Of a stretch of 64,000 nt of DNA, positions 49,148 through 58,094 are shown piece by piece. The stretch covers positions 631,997 through 695,996 of the forward strand of contig NZ_LT635801.1 in NCBI RefSeq assembly GCF_900128495.1, given 5' to 3'. This DNA is from Bacteroides ilei (lineage in GTDB: Bacteria; Bacteroidota; Bacteroidia; Bacteroidales; Bacteroidaceae). The first letter of the stretch is position 1. Every line of letters starts with the position of its first letter. Made by a program: the position numbers and the translations under genes. The notes under the pieces are model-generated. The model did no database searches. It was not told where the DNA came from and worked only from the letters and a program-made list of their open reading frames with translations.

Positions 49148-50919
49148 AAGAATACAATTTTATAAGATGAATTGCATACGGACTTTTCAGTCAGATCCTT
49201 TTCAAGAAAATGAGCGAAAACGGACAGATCCAAGAAGTCTCCTATATTTTGTTTTAATTTTATTTCAACTTGAACTATGCGGACAAACCCTTTTTTCCTT
49301 TCCGGAGAAATGGCTACACCGTCCTTAATCTGTATATTCTCTACATTGTTTCCTATCTTGTGGTAAATATAGTTATATATATCCTGCTTTGATACGATTC
49401 TGTCTCTGCTGACAAGTCCGTATCTCAGGCTGTGTACCAGATTGGATTCTTCTGTATGCACGATTCCGCCTTGAACGGGAGTTCTGAAAACAAGACTTGT
49501 AGCATCATATTTTTCCATGTTGAACTGTTGGATAAATGCCCTTTCATCAAGTCCGTTGGCCAGTCGTCCTGAAGTGATCCAGAATTTTACTTCCGCACTC
49601 GTAGCATTGGGGGCTGGTACCGTCAGAGCGAAAATACGTTGCCTTTTTTCATCCCTGCTTACGTTTTCTACAGTCTTTTCAATCTCGGAAAGTTTTGTGA
49701 ACAGCTCTTTCAGTTGCGCTGTCAGCAAATCTGGATTTAATGCGGAAAAGGCATTTCCGTCTTCTCTGATTCTTTGTAGAATCTGGCTGATCAGATCAAT
49801 GGCACTGTCCGAATCAAAGCGTTCCAGGTCTCCGAAGTACAAATCAAAAACACCTGTCGGATTTTCGTCATACTGCTGCAATCGGTTGGGGTACTCCTTT
49901 CCTGTATTGTCACAAATGGAGCGGATATTAAGGAAATAGGCTCCTTTTGGACATGGAAGAGGAATGTAACGCCCGTTGGTCGCAAAATTATGCTGTTTAT
50001 AAACCAGCTTTCTGTTTACTACAGGGTATGTGTTCAGATATATGTTCAGTGAGTCAAGGGAATCTTGTGAATTGAAGACTTCAGGTAAACGGAGTTTTAT
50101 CCAAAAGTATCCGTTCTTTATGTCTATATCCTGATTCTCCTGATTGGTCTGAGGTATAATTTGTGGTAATGCTTTGAGTGATTTGTCTGCTCCTGTTAGA
50201 TTTATTTTAATAAAATAATCGTTGTAGAAGTCTTTTATTTCCTCAAAATAGTGAGCGTTATTGAACGGATCCTCCACAGTAAGACCAGATTGGGATGGCA
50301 TCTTTTTCCCGTTGCAATCATAAAATTGGGCCATTTGCAAGAAGGGGACAAAGGACGTGTCGTCAGGAATCAGGCAAAGTGTCATTTCCTGTGTTTCTGC
50401 CAAATGTTCTTCGTCTATATCGATACCGAGCCAGACAACATATGATTCTATCTGATCTTTACGGCTGAGGAATACATTGGAAGCAGTACTCCTCTCAGAA
50501 AAGGTTTTGATGGTATCACCGTGGGCAACGAAACGGAGCCGGCCATTCACCAGAGGATAATTGAAGAGAGGAGTAAAGAATACTTGTACACTTTCTTTGC
50601 CGAAAATGAATTTCTCAGTATAGAAGTGGTCTTCCGCATTTAGTATGCAGGTTTCATTATTATTGGGGGTTACAGACATTAATGCGTGGGCCGGAATAGG
50701 CAAGGCCCATTTGTTGTCTATAAGTATACGTGACAACTGATGGAGCAAACGGGAGTCCGACGCTTTTATTTCCTGATGCAGACGGGCCGTTTCGTATGCG
50801 AAGACATCCAATAACAAATCGACTACGGGATCCATGTTGCGTGAGTCATTGATACCCCATAGTTCCATAGCGAATCTCAGAATTCTTTCCTTTATTTCAA
50901 TATGTCTTTTGTCTGGCAT
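49144..50919 (-). CDS. tssF: T6SS baseplate protein TssF
   Basis: A 591-residue protein with the TssF opening: IKERILRFAMELWG, then DPVVDLLLDVFAYETARLHQ. The middle is beta-rich (YTEKFIFGKESVQVFFTPLF), and the C-terminus includes VHTEESNLVHSLRYGLVSRD, where TssF proteins have a conserved region. TssF2G forms the wedge of the baseplate around VgrG. It starts 16 bp after tssE. Confidence 0.88.
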   Translation of the reverse strand: MPDKRHIEIKERILRFAMELWGINDSRNMDPVVDLLLDVFAYETARLHQEIKASDSRLLHQLSRILIDNKWALPIPAHALMSVTPNNNETCILNAEDHFYTEKFIFGKESVQVFFTPLFNYPLVNGRLRFVAHGDTIKTFSERSTASNVFLSRKDQIESYVVWLGIDIDEEHLAETQEMTLCLIPDDTSFVPFLQMAQFYDCNGKKMPSQSGLTVEDPFNNAHYFEEIKDFYNDYFIKINLTGADKSLKALPQIIPQTNQENQDIDIKNGYFWIKLRLPEVFNSQDSLDSLNIYLNTYPVVNRKLVYKQHNFATNGRYIPLPCPKGAYFLNIRSICDNTGKEYPNRLQQYDENPTGVFDLYFGDLERFDSDSAIDLISQILQRIREDGNAFSALNPDLLTAQLKELFTKLSEIEKTVENVSRDEKRQRIFALTVPAPNATSAEVKFWITSGRLANGLDERAFIQQFNMEKYDATSLVFRTPVQGGIVHTEESNLVHSLRYGLVSRDRIVSKQDIYNYIYHKIGNNVENIQIKDGVAISPERKKGFVRIVQVEIKLKQNIGDFLDLSVFAHFLEKDLTEKSVCNSSYKIVFL

Positions 50920-50935
50920 AGTCTTTACTATTTTA

Positions 50936-51355
50936 TTATTGTGATAACGGACTTATATAAACAAGCGTGCTGAAATAGAACGGTTGGTCCGTTGAACTTA
51001 TGTTTCCTCTCACTGTTATTTGAGCTTTTCTGCGTACATGAGTATCTTTTTTATTCTCATCGTCAATCTCGGATAAAACCACATTTACGGTTACCTCTTT
51101 CAAGCGCTGTTCATACGTCGTTATGGCTTGTAACAAAGACTCCTGAACTTTATTCTCCCAATCGCTGATTTTTACCAATTGACTGAATTCCAGTTCCCAT
51201 ATTACAGAGCCATAACTTTCTTTACCAATTACCTCTCCATAACGTGAAACAATCAGCAACATTATCTGCTGTGCAATGGATTCTTCATAAGAACATCTTT
51301 CGAGTTTCCCGCTTACAGCTGCCTTCAAATCTATTGGTATTTTCAGATAACTCAT
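50936..51355 (-). CDS. tssE: T6SS baseplate protein TssE (gp25-like)
   Basis: A 139-residue gp25/lysozyme-like baseplate protein. ESIAQQIMLLIVSRYGEVIG and GSVIWELEFSQLVKIS correspond to the gp25 pattern in which the first helix and the E-F pair dock the sheath. First gene of the minus-strand structural operon. Confidence 0.88.
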   Translation of the reverse strand: MSYLKIPIDLKAAVSGKLERCSYEESIAQQIMLLIVSRYGEVIGKESYGSVIWELEFSQLVKISDWENKVQESLLQAITTYEQRLKEVTVNVVLSEIDDENKKDTHVRRKAQITVRGNISSTDQPFYFSTLVYISPLSQ

Positions 51356-51389
51356 GTCTTTTAGCTTTTATGTTTATTGTTGGTTTTCG

Positions 51390-51397
51390 CAAATATA
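51390..51397 (-). promoter_or_regulatory. -7 box of the tssE operon
   Basis: TATATTTG on the minus strand, 34 bp before the tssE start, matches the Bacteroidota -7 consensus. No good TTTG lies 19-21 bp upstream (closest TTAG), so the promoter may be weak or need an activator. Confidence 0.6.
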
Positions 51398-51448
51398 CGG
51401 TTTTTTATTAAAAACCCTAAGTTTTTCCATAAGATTCTTCTATATAAA

Positions 51449-51480
51449 TTTGATGAAACAAAAATAAATTCGTATATTGC
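51449..51480 (+). promoter_or_regulatory. Promoter of tssBC (-33 TTTG, -7 TATATTGC)
   Basis: TTTG (51449-51452), 20 bp, TATATTGC (51473-51480), two bases off the -7 consensus, with the tssB ATG 58 bp further. It is divergent from the tssE promoter 50 bp away. It lacks the hcp-type leader. Confidence 0.65.
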
Positions 51481-51538
51481 GCCCGATGCATCTTAAGAGT
51501 GAATTAAAACGGATTATTAACATATAAAGAAAAAATTT

Positions 51539-52006
51539 ATGGGAATGTACAATTACGGAATTGGCGGCAATGAAGTTAAGGTCGATGCGAATGAGTCTAT
51601 AGCCGAGATCCCTTCCAACCGAACTTTAATTGTCCAGAAACTGACAGACGATGCTCCTTCTGAGCCTGAGTGTGTTTACGGTTTGCAGACCATAGAAGAT
51701 GTGTTTGGGCGTTTTGAGCCTACCGTGCAACTGGAACATGTAGATGCAGAAGGCAACGAAGTAAAGGAGGTTATGACTTTCAAAGGCCTTGGAGACTTTG
51801 GAGCGGGCAAAATTAAGGAGAACAGCGAGTTTTTGAGCGAGCTGGATATCGAACGTGAACAAAGTATCAAGATTGCCCGACAGCTTTCTTCTAATAAGGC
51901 TCTCCAGAAAGTGATAGAAAATCCTGCTTTAAGGGAAGCTTTGGCTGAAGTCCTGGAAATCTCTATGCAAGAGATTAATGAAGCTCAATCTAAGTCTAAA
52001 ATTTAA
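51539..52006 (+). CDS. tssB: T6SS contractile sheath small subunit TssB
   Basis: A 155-residue protein. VKVDANESIAEIPSNRTLIV, then VQLEHVDAEGNEVKEVMTF, FKGLGDF and FLSELDIEREQSIKIARQL follow the TssB order. The C-terminal helix (ALREALAEVLEISMQEI) would dock TssC. TssB and TssC build the sheath whose contraction drives the tube. Confidence 0.92.
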   Translation: MGMYNYGIGGNEVKVDANESIAEIPSNRTLIVQKLTDDAPSEPECVYGLQTIEDVFGRFEPTVQLEHVDAEGNEVKEVMTFKGLGDFGAGKIKENSEFLSELDIEREQSIKIARQLSSNKALQKVIENPALREALAEVLEISMQEINEAQSKSKI

Positions 52007-52017
52007 AATTGAGATTT

Positions 52018-53400
52018 ATGAAACCTGAAAATGAACAAAAACTACAACAGGCTGTAACGGCTACTTCTGTTCAAACAACCTCTCAAGGTAAGGCCGCTTC
52101 TGCCTCCGCAATAGATCGCCTGAAAGAATTCGGTGGCTTTTCATTCTTGGAAAATATTATTGACGGGTATTCAAACATGAACCCTAACAGAAAGGCTCGT
52201 CGAAATATTTTCTTGACTGATGCACAGTGGGATGCTGAGCGTAAAGCTCTCGTCAGACGTTTAGGTGTATGGGTAGATTTGCTCCGCAACAATACCACCA
52301 CAGAGCAAATGCGTGATAAGGCTAAGGAAACTGCTCTTCAGGCCGAAGAATTGTTGAATAAGAATTTGAAAGCCGCATTGGCTCGTACCCATGATTTGGA
52401 AGTAGCTTACCGTTCCGTTGCATATTTCTATAAAAATACGGAAAATGACAAGGTCAAGAATGTTACAATTGTTAATGCCAGTATGGAACAGTTGCGTGAT
52501 TTGGATAATACTGTTTTTGCTGACTATATCAACAAAGAATTGAAACAAAATTTTGACCGCCTGGATTTACGCCGTAATTATTCTTTGCTTGTTGTGCCTG
52601 GTTATTTGGGCTCTAATGCTATTTTGGACAAATGGTCTAAGATGGCTTATGACAACAAGGCATTCCTTATTACAGACTTCCAAGACTTGGAGTCTCCTGA
52701 TGATGTAATTGATATATTCTTTAATGCAGATCACACAAGTGGTGATGCTTTCAAGTCAAATACAGTGATGACATGTAACTGGCTGCTTGGCCGTGCAAAG
52801 GAGGATTCCGTAGGAGAAGAAGAGAATCTTTATGTTCCGCCATCAACAGCACTCGCCGGTAAAATCTATGGGACATTGATGTCTCAGGTTGTTGCCGGAA
52901 AGAAATTTGGAGGACTCAATGAAGTTGAAAGTGTTCGTTTTGACTTGAAGCGTAGTGAAATCTCTGAACTTGAACGGATGGGACTTGTTCCGATGGTTAA
53001 TGAATATAGCAAAGTAATGGCTTTCTCTGCCAAAACTTTGTTCAATGGAGATAACCTCGGTTTGCAGACTTATTCTGTTGTACGTGTGTTCGACTATATT
53101 ACGAAAGTATTGTTTGACTTCCTCAACCGTCGTGCATTTGAAAACTGGAACACTCGTACAGAAGCGGATTTACGCTCTCAGATTGTAAAGTTCCTGGATA
53201 GTGTAATGGGGCCCAACAAACTTATCGAACGCTTTAAGGTGGTGAAGATTGAACAGGATCCGAACCAGAAAGACCGTATCTTGTTGGATATACATATTAC
53301 ACCGTTCTTCCCTGCTAAGAGTTTCGTCATTCAGCTTGCCGGTCACAAAGGTGACGGTCCGGAAGAAGCTGTTTGGGAAAGTGAGTACAAGCAAGAGTAA
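52018..53400 (+). CDS. tssC: T6SS contractile sheath large subunit TssC
   Basis: A 460-residue protein, 11 bp after tssB. The frame starts with a TTG at 52009, but ATG at 52018 (MKPENEQKLQQ) is preferred. FLTDAQWDAERKALVRRLGV, then ARTHDLEVAYRSVAYFYKN and LEVAYRS-type segments (the L-E-x-x-w-R-x-L-x-x-L region of TssC), and the C-terminal ILLDIHITPFFPAKSFVIQL are as in the family. A strong terminator-like hairpin follows its stop. Confidence 0.92.
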   Translation: MKPENEQKLQQAVTATSVQTTSQGKAASASAIDRLKEFGGFSFLENIIDGYSNMNPNRKARRNIFLTDAQWDAERKALVRRLGVWVDLLRNNTTTEQMRDKAKETALQAEELLNKNLKAALARTHDLEVAYRSVAYFYKNTENDKVKNVTIVNASMEQLRDLDNTVFADYINKELKQNFDRLDLRRNYSLLVVPGYLGSNAILDKWSKMAYDNKAFLITDFQDLESPDDVIDIFFNADHTSGDAFKSNTVMTCNWLLGRAKEDSVGEEENLYVPPSTALAGKIYGTLMSQVVAGKKFGGLNEVESVRFDLKRSEISELERMGLVPMVNEYSKVMAFSAKTLFNGDNLGLQTYSVVRVFDYITKVLFDFLNRRAFENWNTRTEADLRSQIVKFLDSVMGPNKLIERFKVVKIEQDPNQKDRILLDIHITPFFPAKSFVIQLAGHKGDGPEEAVWESEYKQE

Positions 53401-53413
53401 ATTATTCTTTTAC

Positions 53414-53458
53414 CAGCAAGCAATATGTCCTTTTTTGAGAAGGGATTATTGCTTGCTG
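53414..53458 (+). terminator. Intrinsic terminator after tssC
   Basis: A perfect 12-bp stem (53414-53425 with 53447-53458) followed by TCTTTTTA, 13 bp after the tssC stop. It ends tssBC expression before the effector gene, or sets a lower level of read-through. It covers the apparent start of the next reading frame at 53425, which is why the start at 53479 is preferred. Confidence 0.8.
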
Positions 53459-53478
53459 TCTTTTTATACAATGGCTTT

Positions 53479-54336
53479 ATGGATAATATCGAGAATTTAG
53501 GGTTAGTATCTTATCTTAATTCACAATTGGCATCGGCATGGCGTATGGCTGCTGATAGTTCAAGCTATGCAGAAACGCCAGAACAATATTTGTGTAAAAC
53601 GATAAATATGTCTCTCAAAACAAACCCGCAAACAAAGGTTGAATTGGATTTATTTGCCCAAGAAGCAATGAAACAGTTGCTTTCGAACTCGATGCTGTTG
53701 AGGGAGAATGGAATTCCTACAGAAAATAATTCTTCTTTCTTTGACAATTCTTTAAATGTCGCAGGTAAAGTTAGTAGTGGTGTTGGATTTTATGCCGGTT
53801 ATAAACAATACGACCTTTACATTGAAGCTAAGTGGAATAATGGTGTGGGGAAATGGAAAGGGAAAAACGGTGTATGGTATATGGAAAAAGTTGAAGGGAA
53901 AAAGAATTTCTTTGGAAATCAATATACCGGTGCAAGAAAAAATATTATTGCTGAATCAGAAAAATATGCTAATATTGGAAGCAAACTGTTTTGGATAGGT
54001 TGCGGTATTTCTATATATCAAGGTATTAAATCTTTTCAGGCGGGAGATGGTCAAGGGGTAATTAAAGCTGGAGCTGATATAGCCGTAGGAATTATAGCTA
54101 CATGGGGTGGTCCGGTTGGATGGGCTATTAGCGGAATTTATATGTTTTTAGATTTGGCTGGAGCATTTGATCCAAGGTATACTAAGTGTGTATCACCTTA
54201 TGCCAATAACCCTCATGTTCATTTGCGGGATAAAACCTATGTTAAACCTCCTGTTATGCCTACATATTTACCCAGGAGAGTGTCATCAGCTCCTACCAGC
54301 AATGCAGTATTCCGACAAGGTTATAAAAGATATTAA
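53479..54336 (+). CDS. Candidate non-Rhs T6SS effector with hydrophobic pore-like C-terminal region
   Basis: A 285-residue protein. The frame is open from 53425, but that stretch is the tssC terminator hairpin, so the ATG at 53479 (MDNIENLGLVSYLNSQLASA) is the start. The N-terminal half is helical and polar, followed by an aromatic/Gly segment (WNNGVGKWKGKNGVWYMEK). Residues ~170-240 are hydrophobic and glycine-rich (IGSKLFWIGCGISIYQGI, AGADIAVGIIATWGGPVGWA, GIYMFLDLAGAFDP), like the membrane-inserting part of colicin-type or glycine-zipper toxins. The Pro/Arg-rich C-terminus has no motif. It lies directly behind tssC and before a three-span membrane gene, the usual layout of a T6SS effector and its inner-membrane immunity. 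The family is not recognised. Confidence 0.65.
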   Translation: MDNIENLGLVSYLNSQLASAWRMAADSSSYAETPEQYLCKTINMSLKTNPQTKVELDLFAQEAMKQLLSNSMLLRENGIPTENNSSFFDNSLNVAGKVSSGVGFYAGYKQYDLYIEAKWNNGVGKWKGKNGVWYMEKVEGKKNFFGNQYTGARKNIIAESEKYANIGSKLFWIGCGISIYQGIKSFQAGDGQGVIKAGADIAVGIIATWGGPVGWAISGIYMFLDLAGAFDPRYTKCVSPYANNPHVHLRDKTYVKPPVMPTYLPRRVSSAPTSNAVFRQGYKRY

Positions 54337-54341
54337 TTTAT

Positions 54342-54743
54342 ATGAATGTTTGGAAATATATCTATATTAAGTTTTATAAATTTCGACGATGGGGGTTGGG
54401 TAAAACACTCGGAGAAGATTATGCTGCAATGTTGTTTGTAGCATCTTTTGATGTGCTTTTGTATTTTGGAATACTAATACTTATAGACAAATGGGTAGAT
54501 AATGTATTATCAATAAAATATGAGCCATTGTATTTTGCTCTTTATTTATTGGGAATGTTTACTATTGAACGGCTTCGTAACCGTTCAATGTGTAAAAATG
54601 GAGCTTTTGAGCGTATTAAAAAGGAAGTTGAGAATGAACCTGAAAAGTTGAAATGGGGTCTTTTATCCATCCTATATATGATATTTGTGTTTCTCTTTTT
54701 TTTATCGTGTTGCTACATTGGAAAGTACGGATTAAACTTTTGA
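54342..54743 (+). CDS. Candidate membrane immunity protein
   Basis: A 133-residue protein with three hydrophobic segments (about residues 29-48, 62-76 and 107-127) and positively charged loops. It begins 5 bp after the effector stop. A polytopic inner-membrane immunity protein is what pore-forming toxins such as colicins require, so position and topology both support the role. No family recognised. Confidence 0.6.
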   Translation: MNVWKYIYIKFYKFRRWGLGKTLGEDYAAMLFVASFDVLLYFGILILIDKWVDNVLSIKYEPLYFALYLLGMFTIERLRNRSMCKNGAFERIKKEVENEPEKLKWGLLSILYMIFVFLFFLSCCYIGKYGLNF

Positions 54744-55182
54744 GGATGACTGTATGAACCAAATACAATATACCCCACTGGGTGTTTGAGAATATAGATC
54801 TATTGAAAGGAACTTTTTCAGTCGTTTATTTTATTTACGATTATATTTGTGACATTGGTCATGTATTGCAGATGTCGGTTTTAGCTTCATCTTGAAGACT
54901 ATTTCAGAAGATCAGAAGCTCATTGTTGATTGGTGTCCTTTTTTGTCTAATGTTTTTTTACATGGATTGGTTTATATTGATTTTAGCATATTTTCATCAT
55001 TCAACCATATAAAAGCATTGAGCCTTATTTTATTAAACTGGTATTATATTCTTCCTCCTTATTTCTCTGAGATAAATCCTATTTTACTCTGAATATTTAA
55101 TTTCCTGTTTTAGACTTCGTACTAATTATCTTGCTGTTTATTTTGCTCTCTTGGCGTTATTGTCGGCCAGATTTTATTATGC
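54744..55182. other. AT-rich gap without a recognised gene
   Basis: No convincing coding frame on either strand. It marks the boundary between T6SS cargo and the ICE gene cassettes that follow. The first conserved leader copy begins near its right end. Confidence 0.5.
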
Positions 55183-55417
55183 AAAGATACATCTCAGGCT
55201 GTACCACATGTACCGCTTTGCTAATTTACGTCATATTTTTTCAGAAGTCTTCCACAAATCGTAGATTAGGGTATTCTATAAAAATATTCCTTCATTTACA
55301 TGTCTGAACATCCCTTATCGCTGATATTCTAAGCATATAAAATTCATTCCCGACAATGCAAGCTAAGAGCTTCAAAAAAGAGGGAAAAAGATGTTTAACA
55401 ATTAAAAACTTGGAATT
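55183..55417 (+). repeat. Conserved ICE-cassette leader, copy 1
   Basis: A ~235-bp leader with ordered landmarks: TGCAAAGATAC, GTACCGCTTTGCTAAT, CTTCCACAAATCGTAGATT then GGGTATTC, CATTCCCGACAATG, GAGCTTC, and GGGAAAAAGATGTTTAAC just before the gene. The same order occurs before the next three genes. Confidence 0.75.
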
Positions 55418-55996
55418 ATGCCAAATTGGTGCAGTAGCAGTTATGTCTTGATAGGCAGCGCAGATGAAGTGAAAGAACTTTATGGAATAATGAAAAAGCT
55501 GGAACAGAGAAAAAAAGCATCCATTGAAAACGGTTTCGGAATAACTTGGCTTGGCTGTCTTGTTGATGCATTGGGAGAAGACTGGAAAAAAGTGTCTTGC
55601 CGTGGGGAATGGAATGCAGTCAGCAAAAGAGGAAATACATTGAGGTTTACGACAGAAACGGCATGGGGACCTTGTAATCAGGTCTTTGACCTTGTTTGCA
55701 GAAAATATCCTTCTATCAGATATTATTTTCAGAGTGAAGAACCGGGAATGGTTGAATACCTTACCAATGATAAGGAGGGAAAATATTTCAAGGATAAGTA
55801 TTGTGTCGATGTTTATACTCCGGAAAAAGAATTTAAGCATAGGCATTTTTTAGATGAACAAAGTCTGTATAAATGGCTTGGAGATATACTTGGTACTATC
55901 GTCACTTCTGCTGATGATGTTGAAAAACAAAATAAACGATGGTATGATACTGGCAGTTCGGCTTTTTGCCACATTTATGAGTTCAGGAAAATTTGA
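55418..55996 (+). CDS. YubB/DUF1281 ferredoxin-like domain protein, copy 1
   Basis: A 192-residue protein with the start MPNWCSSSYVLIGS typical of DUF1281/YubB-type (Api92-like, ferredoxin-like fold) proteins of plasmids, phages and ICEs. The middle has TAWGPCNQVFDLVCRKYPS and YYFQSEEPGM, another family signature. Function unknown. Paralogous to the next gene (same length, same motifs, roughly half the residues alike). Reads as ICE cargo, each gene with its own leader. Confidence 0.8.
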   Translation: MPNWCSSSYVLIGSADEVKELYGIMKKLEQRKKASIENGFGITWLGCLVDALGEDWKKVSCRGEWNAVSKRGNTLRFTTETAWGPCNQVFDLVCRKYPSIRYYFQSEEPGMVEYLTNDKEGKYFKDKYCVDVYTPEKEFKHRHFLDEQSLYKWLGDILGTIVTSADDVEKQNKRWYDTGSSAFCHIYEFRKI

Positions 55997-56166
55997 ATAT
56001 ATTGTGAGTGGAACAGGAATGACATTATCCTGTTCCACTTTTTTGTAATCTTATGGGGATAAGATACTTTTATATACCATCGTGTCCTGCCTTTTCTAAA
56101 AAATAGTCTTTTTATTTTGGTAGCATATACCCTTGTCTCACCATTTATCCTTGCCGTCTTGATTTT

Positions 56167-56414
56167 ACCATGCAAAGGTAAAGCGTACGGAAGGATTCCA
56201 AGTACCGTTTTCACTATCAGTTATCTGATTTTACCGGCAGCCTTCCACAAATCAAAGATTTGGGTATTCCAACAAAATCATTACTGCTTACTTGGCTTAC
56301 CATCCTTTCACGCTTTTGTTTTCGGCATGAAAATTCATTCCCGACAATGAAATGGAGCGAAAAGCTTCAAGTAAAGGGAAAATAAGATGTTTAACAATTA
56401 AAAAACTTGGAATT
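56167..56414 (+). repeat. Conserved ICE-cassette leader, copy 2
   Basis: Landmarks in the same order as copy 1: ATGCAAAGGTAAAG, AAGTACCGTTTTCA, CAGCCTTCCACAAATCAAAG, GGGTATTCC, CATTCCCGACAATG, AAGCTTC, and AAGATGTTTAACAATTAAA. Confidence 0.75.
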
Positions 56415-56996
56415 ATGCCAAATTGGTGCAGCAGTTCGTATGTCATTGAAGGTGACAAGAATGAGGTTAAGAAACTTTATGGTATCATGTCTGAACTCGA
56501 AAAAATGGAAACACCAGCCGTTGAAAACGGATTCGGGACAGCGTGGTTAGGATGTCTGGTAAATGCTCTTGGAGCTGATTGGAATAAAGTCTATTGCAGA
56601 GGAGATTGGAGCAGTCTTGAAATGGAGCGAGACACTTTGAAATTTTCGACAGAAACAGCATGGGGGCCTTGTAATGAAGTCTTTGACCTGATACAGCAAA
56701 AGTTCCCTTCATTGAGTTATTATTATCTGAGCGAAGAGCCAGGTATGGGAGTATTTCAGACAAATGATAAGGATGGCAAGTATTTTACGGATAAATTTCG
56801 TGCCGATATTTGTACTCCAGAAGAAGAGTACCAGTGCGAATATTTTGAAGATAAGCCAAGTATGTTCAAATGGTTGGAAGAGATATTCGGTCAGCCAGTC
56901 ACTTCTGATGAAGATATTGAAAAATTAACTGATGAATGGGAGAATGCCAATGAGAATGCGTTTTGCAACATTGATGAATTTGTAGTGATAGAATAG
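56415..56996 (+). CDS. YubB/DUF1281 ferredoxin-like domain protein, copy 2
   Basis: A 193-residue paralogue of the previous gene (MPNWCSSSYVIEGDKNEVKK; TAWGPCNEVFDLIQQ; YYLSEEPGMGVF). The frame is open from 56352, but that part is the conserved leader; the ATG at 56415 gives the MPNWC start shared with copy 1. The protein is strongly acidic (many Glu/Asp in the C-terminal half), which recalls DNA-mimic anti-defence proteins, though no such function is established for this family as far as I can tell. Confidence 0.8.
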   Translation: MPNWCSSSYVIEGDKNEVKKLYGIMSELEKMETPAVENGFGTAWLGCLVNALGADWNKVYCRGDWSSLEMERDTLKFSTETAWGPCNEVFDLIQQKFPSLSYYYLSEEPGMGVFQTNDKDGKYFTDKFRADICTPEEEYQCEYFEDKPSMFKWLEEIFGQPVTSDEDIEKLTDEWENANENAFCNIDEFVVIE

Positions 56997-57180
56997 AAAT
57001 TGGTGAAGCAGGGTTATGGACACTAACATGACTCTGCTTTTTGTTCTTGGCAACATAGCTTTTATACCCTTTTTATTACTGGCCTGTACGGATTTTCTTT
57101 TTCCCTCTTTTATTTACCGCTTATAAGTATTCAGCTCATGCTTTTACGCAGTCGCCGGCCTATCCTTGCTACTGAATTTT

Positions 57181-57425
57181 ATGATGCAAATTTACAGCAT
57201 CGGGACGGACATCAAGTACCGCTCTGCTAATTTGCTTCTGAATTTGTCGGCAGCCTTCCACAAATCACAGATTGGGGTATTCCGTTAAATTCGTCTGCCA
57301 TTTACTTGCCTTTACCATCCATTGAATGCTGTCGGTTGCATATAAAATTTCCTTCTGCAAGGAAGCCGGGAAAGCTTCTACAGGAAGGGAAAAAATGAAG
57401 TTTAACAATTTATTTTTTTTGTATT
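57181..57425 (+). repeat. Conserved ICE-cassette leader, copy 3
   Basis: Landmarks: ATGCAAATTTACAG, AAGTACCGCTCTGCTAATTT, CAGCCTTCCACAAATCACAG, GGGTATTCC, AAAGCTTC and AATGAAGTTTAACAATT. The CATTCCCGACAATG box is not kept here. Confidence 0.7.
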
Positions 57426-57911
57426 ATGCACAGTAAGATTTTTCAAATTACCCAGAAACGTGTAGAAAAGGACTGTTATTTGAATGAGGATACTCTTATG
57501 CAGGGGGCAGGTAGTTTTTTTGACTATTGCGGAGAAATTGATGAGGAGGAACGTCAGTTACATATTGAAAATTTGGTGAATGGAGTATTGCCAAAAGGGA
57601 TGTTTGAGTTTGTGTCCAAAGATACCATACGATACTTGGGGGGTGCAGATGAATGGAAACAAAACTTTGCCAAAGCAGTTCGCTTAAAGGCAGAAGACGT
57701 AATACCTGAGAAAGTACAAGAGTGGATTGGCCCGGTCTATCAGCTTGAGAAATTCCTTAAAAATCCTTTGGATACTGGCTATTGGTTTTACATGGATGAG
57801 AATGGCGTGCAGTCTTATGCAGAGCAATCCTACGAGTTCTTGCGTGAAGTTTGTGGTCTTGAGCCTGGTACATTGCTTTATATAGGTGGTGTTATTGATT
57901 ATCATTTCTGA
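57426..57911 (+). CDS. ICE cargo protein of unknown function (161 aa)
   Basis: A soluble acidic protein. No family recognised with certainty. It begins MHSKIFQITQKRVEKDCYLN and has a possible alpha/beta C-terminus (GYWFYMDENGVQSYAEQ, then GTLLYIGGVIDYHF). It follows the third copy of the shared leader, and its arrangement matches the neighbouring DUF1281-type cassettes, so it belongs to the same ICE accessory set. Acidity suggests protein or nucleic-acid-binding partner mimicry, but this is only a guess. Confidence 0.65.
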   Translation: MHSKIFQITQKRVEKDCYLNEDTLMQGAGSFFDYCGEIDEEERQLHIENLVNGVLPKGMFEFVSKDTIRYLGGADEWKQNFAKAVRLKAEDVIPEKVQEWIGPVYQLEKFLKNPLDTGYWFYMDENGVQSYAEQSYEFLREVCGLEPGTLLYIGGVIDYHF

Positions 57912-58094
57912 TTTTATGTCATGTAGGTGGCTTGCTGGTATTCATTACCGGCAGGCTGCGTCTTAATTAGAGCAAGTACACTTTTATAGTTGCTTCCCCT
58001 TTTTATCTTTTTCATACTCTTCTTCCTTTTCTACATCTTTAGGAGAATCTCCGTATTTTGCAATAAACTCGCGTCATTTTGTTTTTTACTCAGC

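Noticed and set aside
53425..53478. Upstream extension of the effector gene starting at 53425 with a hydrophobic N-terminus resembling a signal peptide
   Set aside because: This stretch is the perfect 12-bp terminator stem-loop after tssC; the hydrophobic residues are a by-product of the T-rich hairpin. Start at 53479 preferred.
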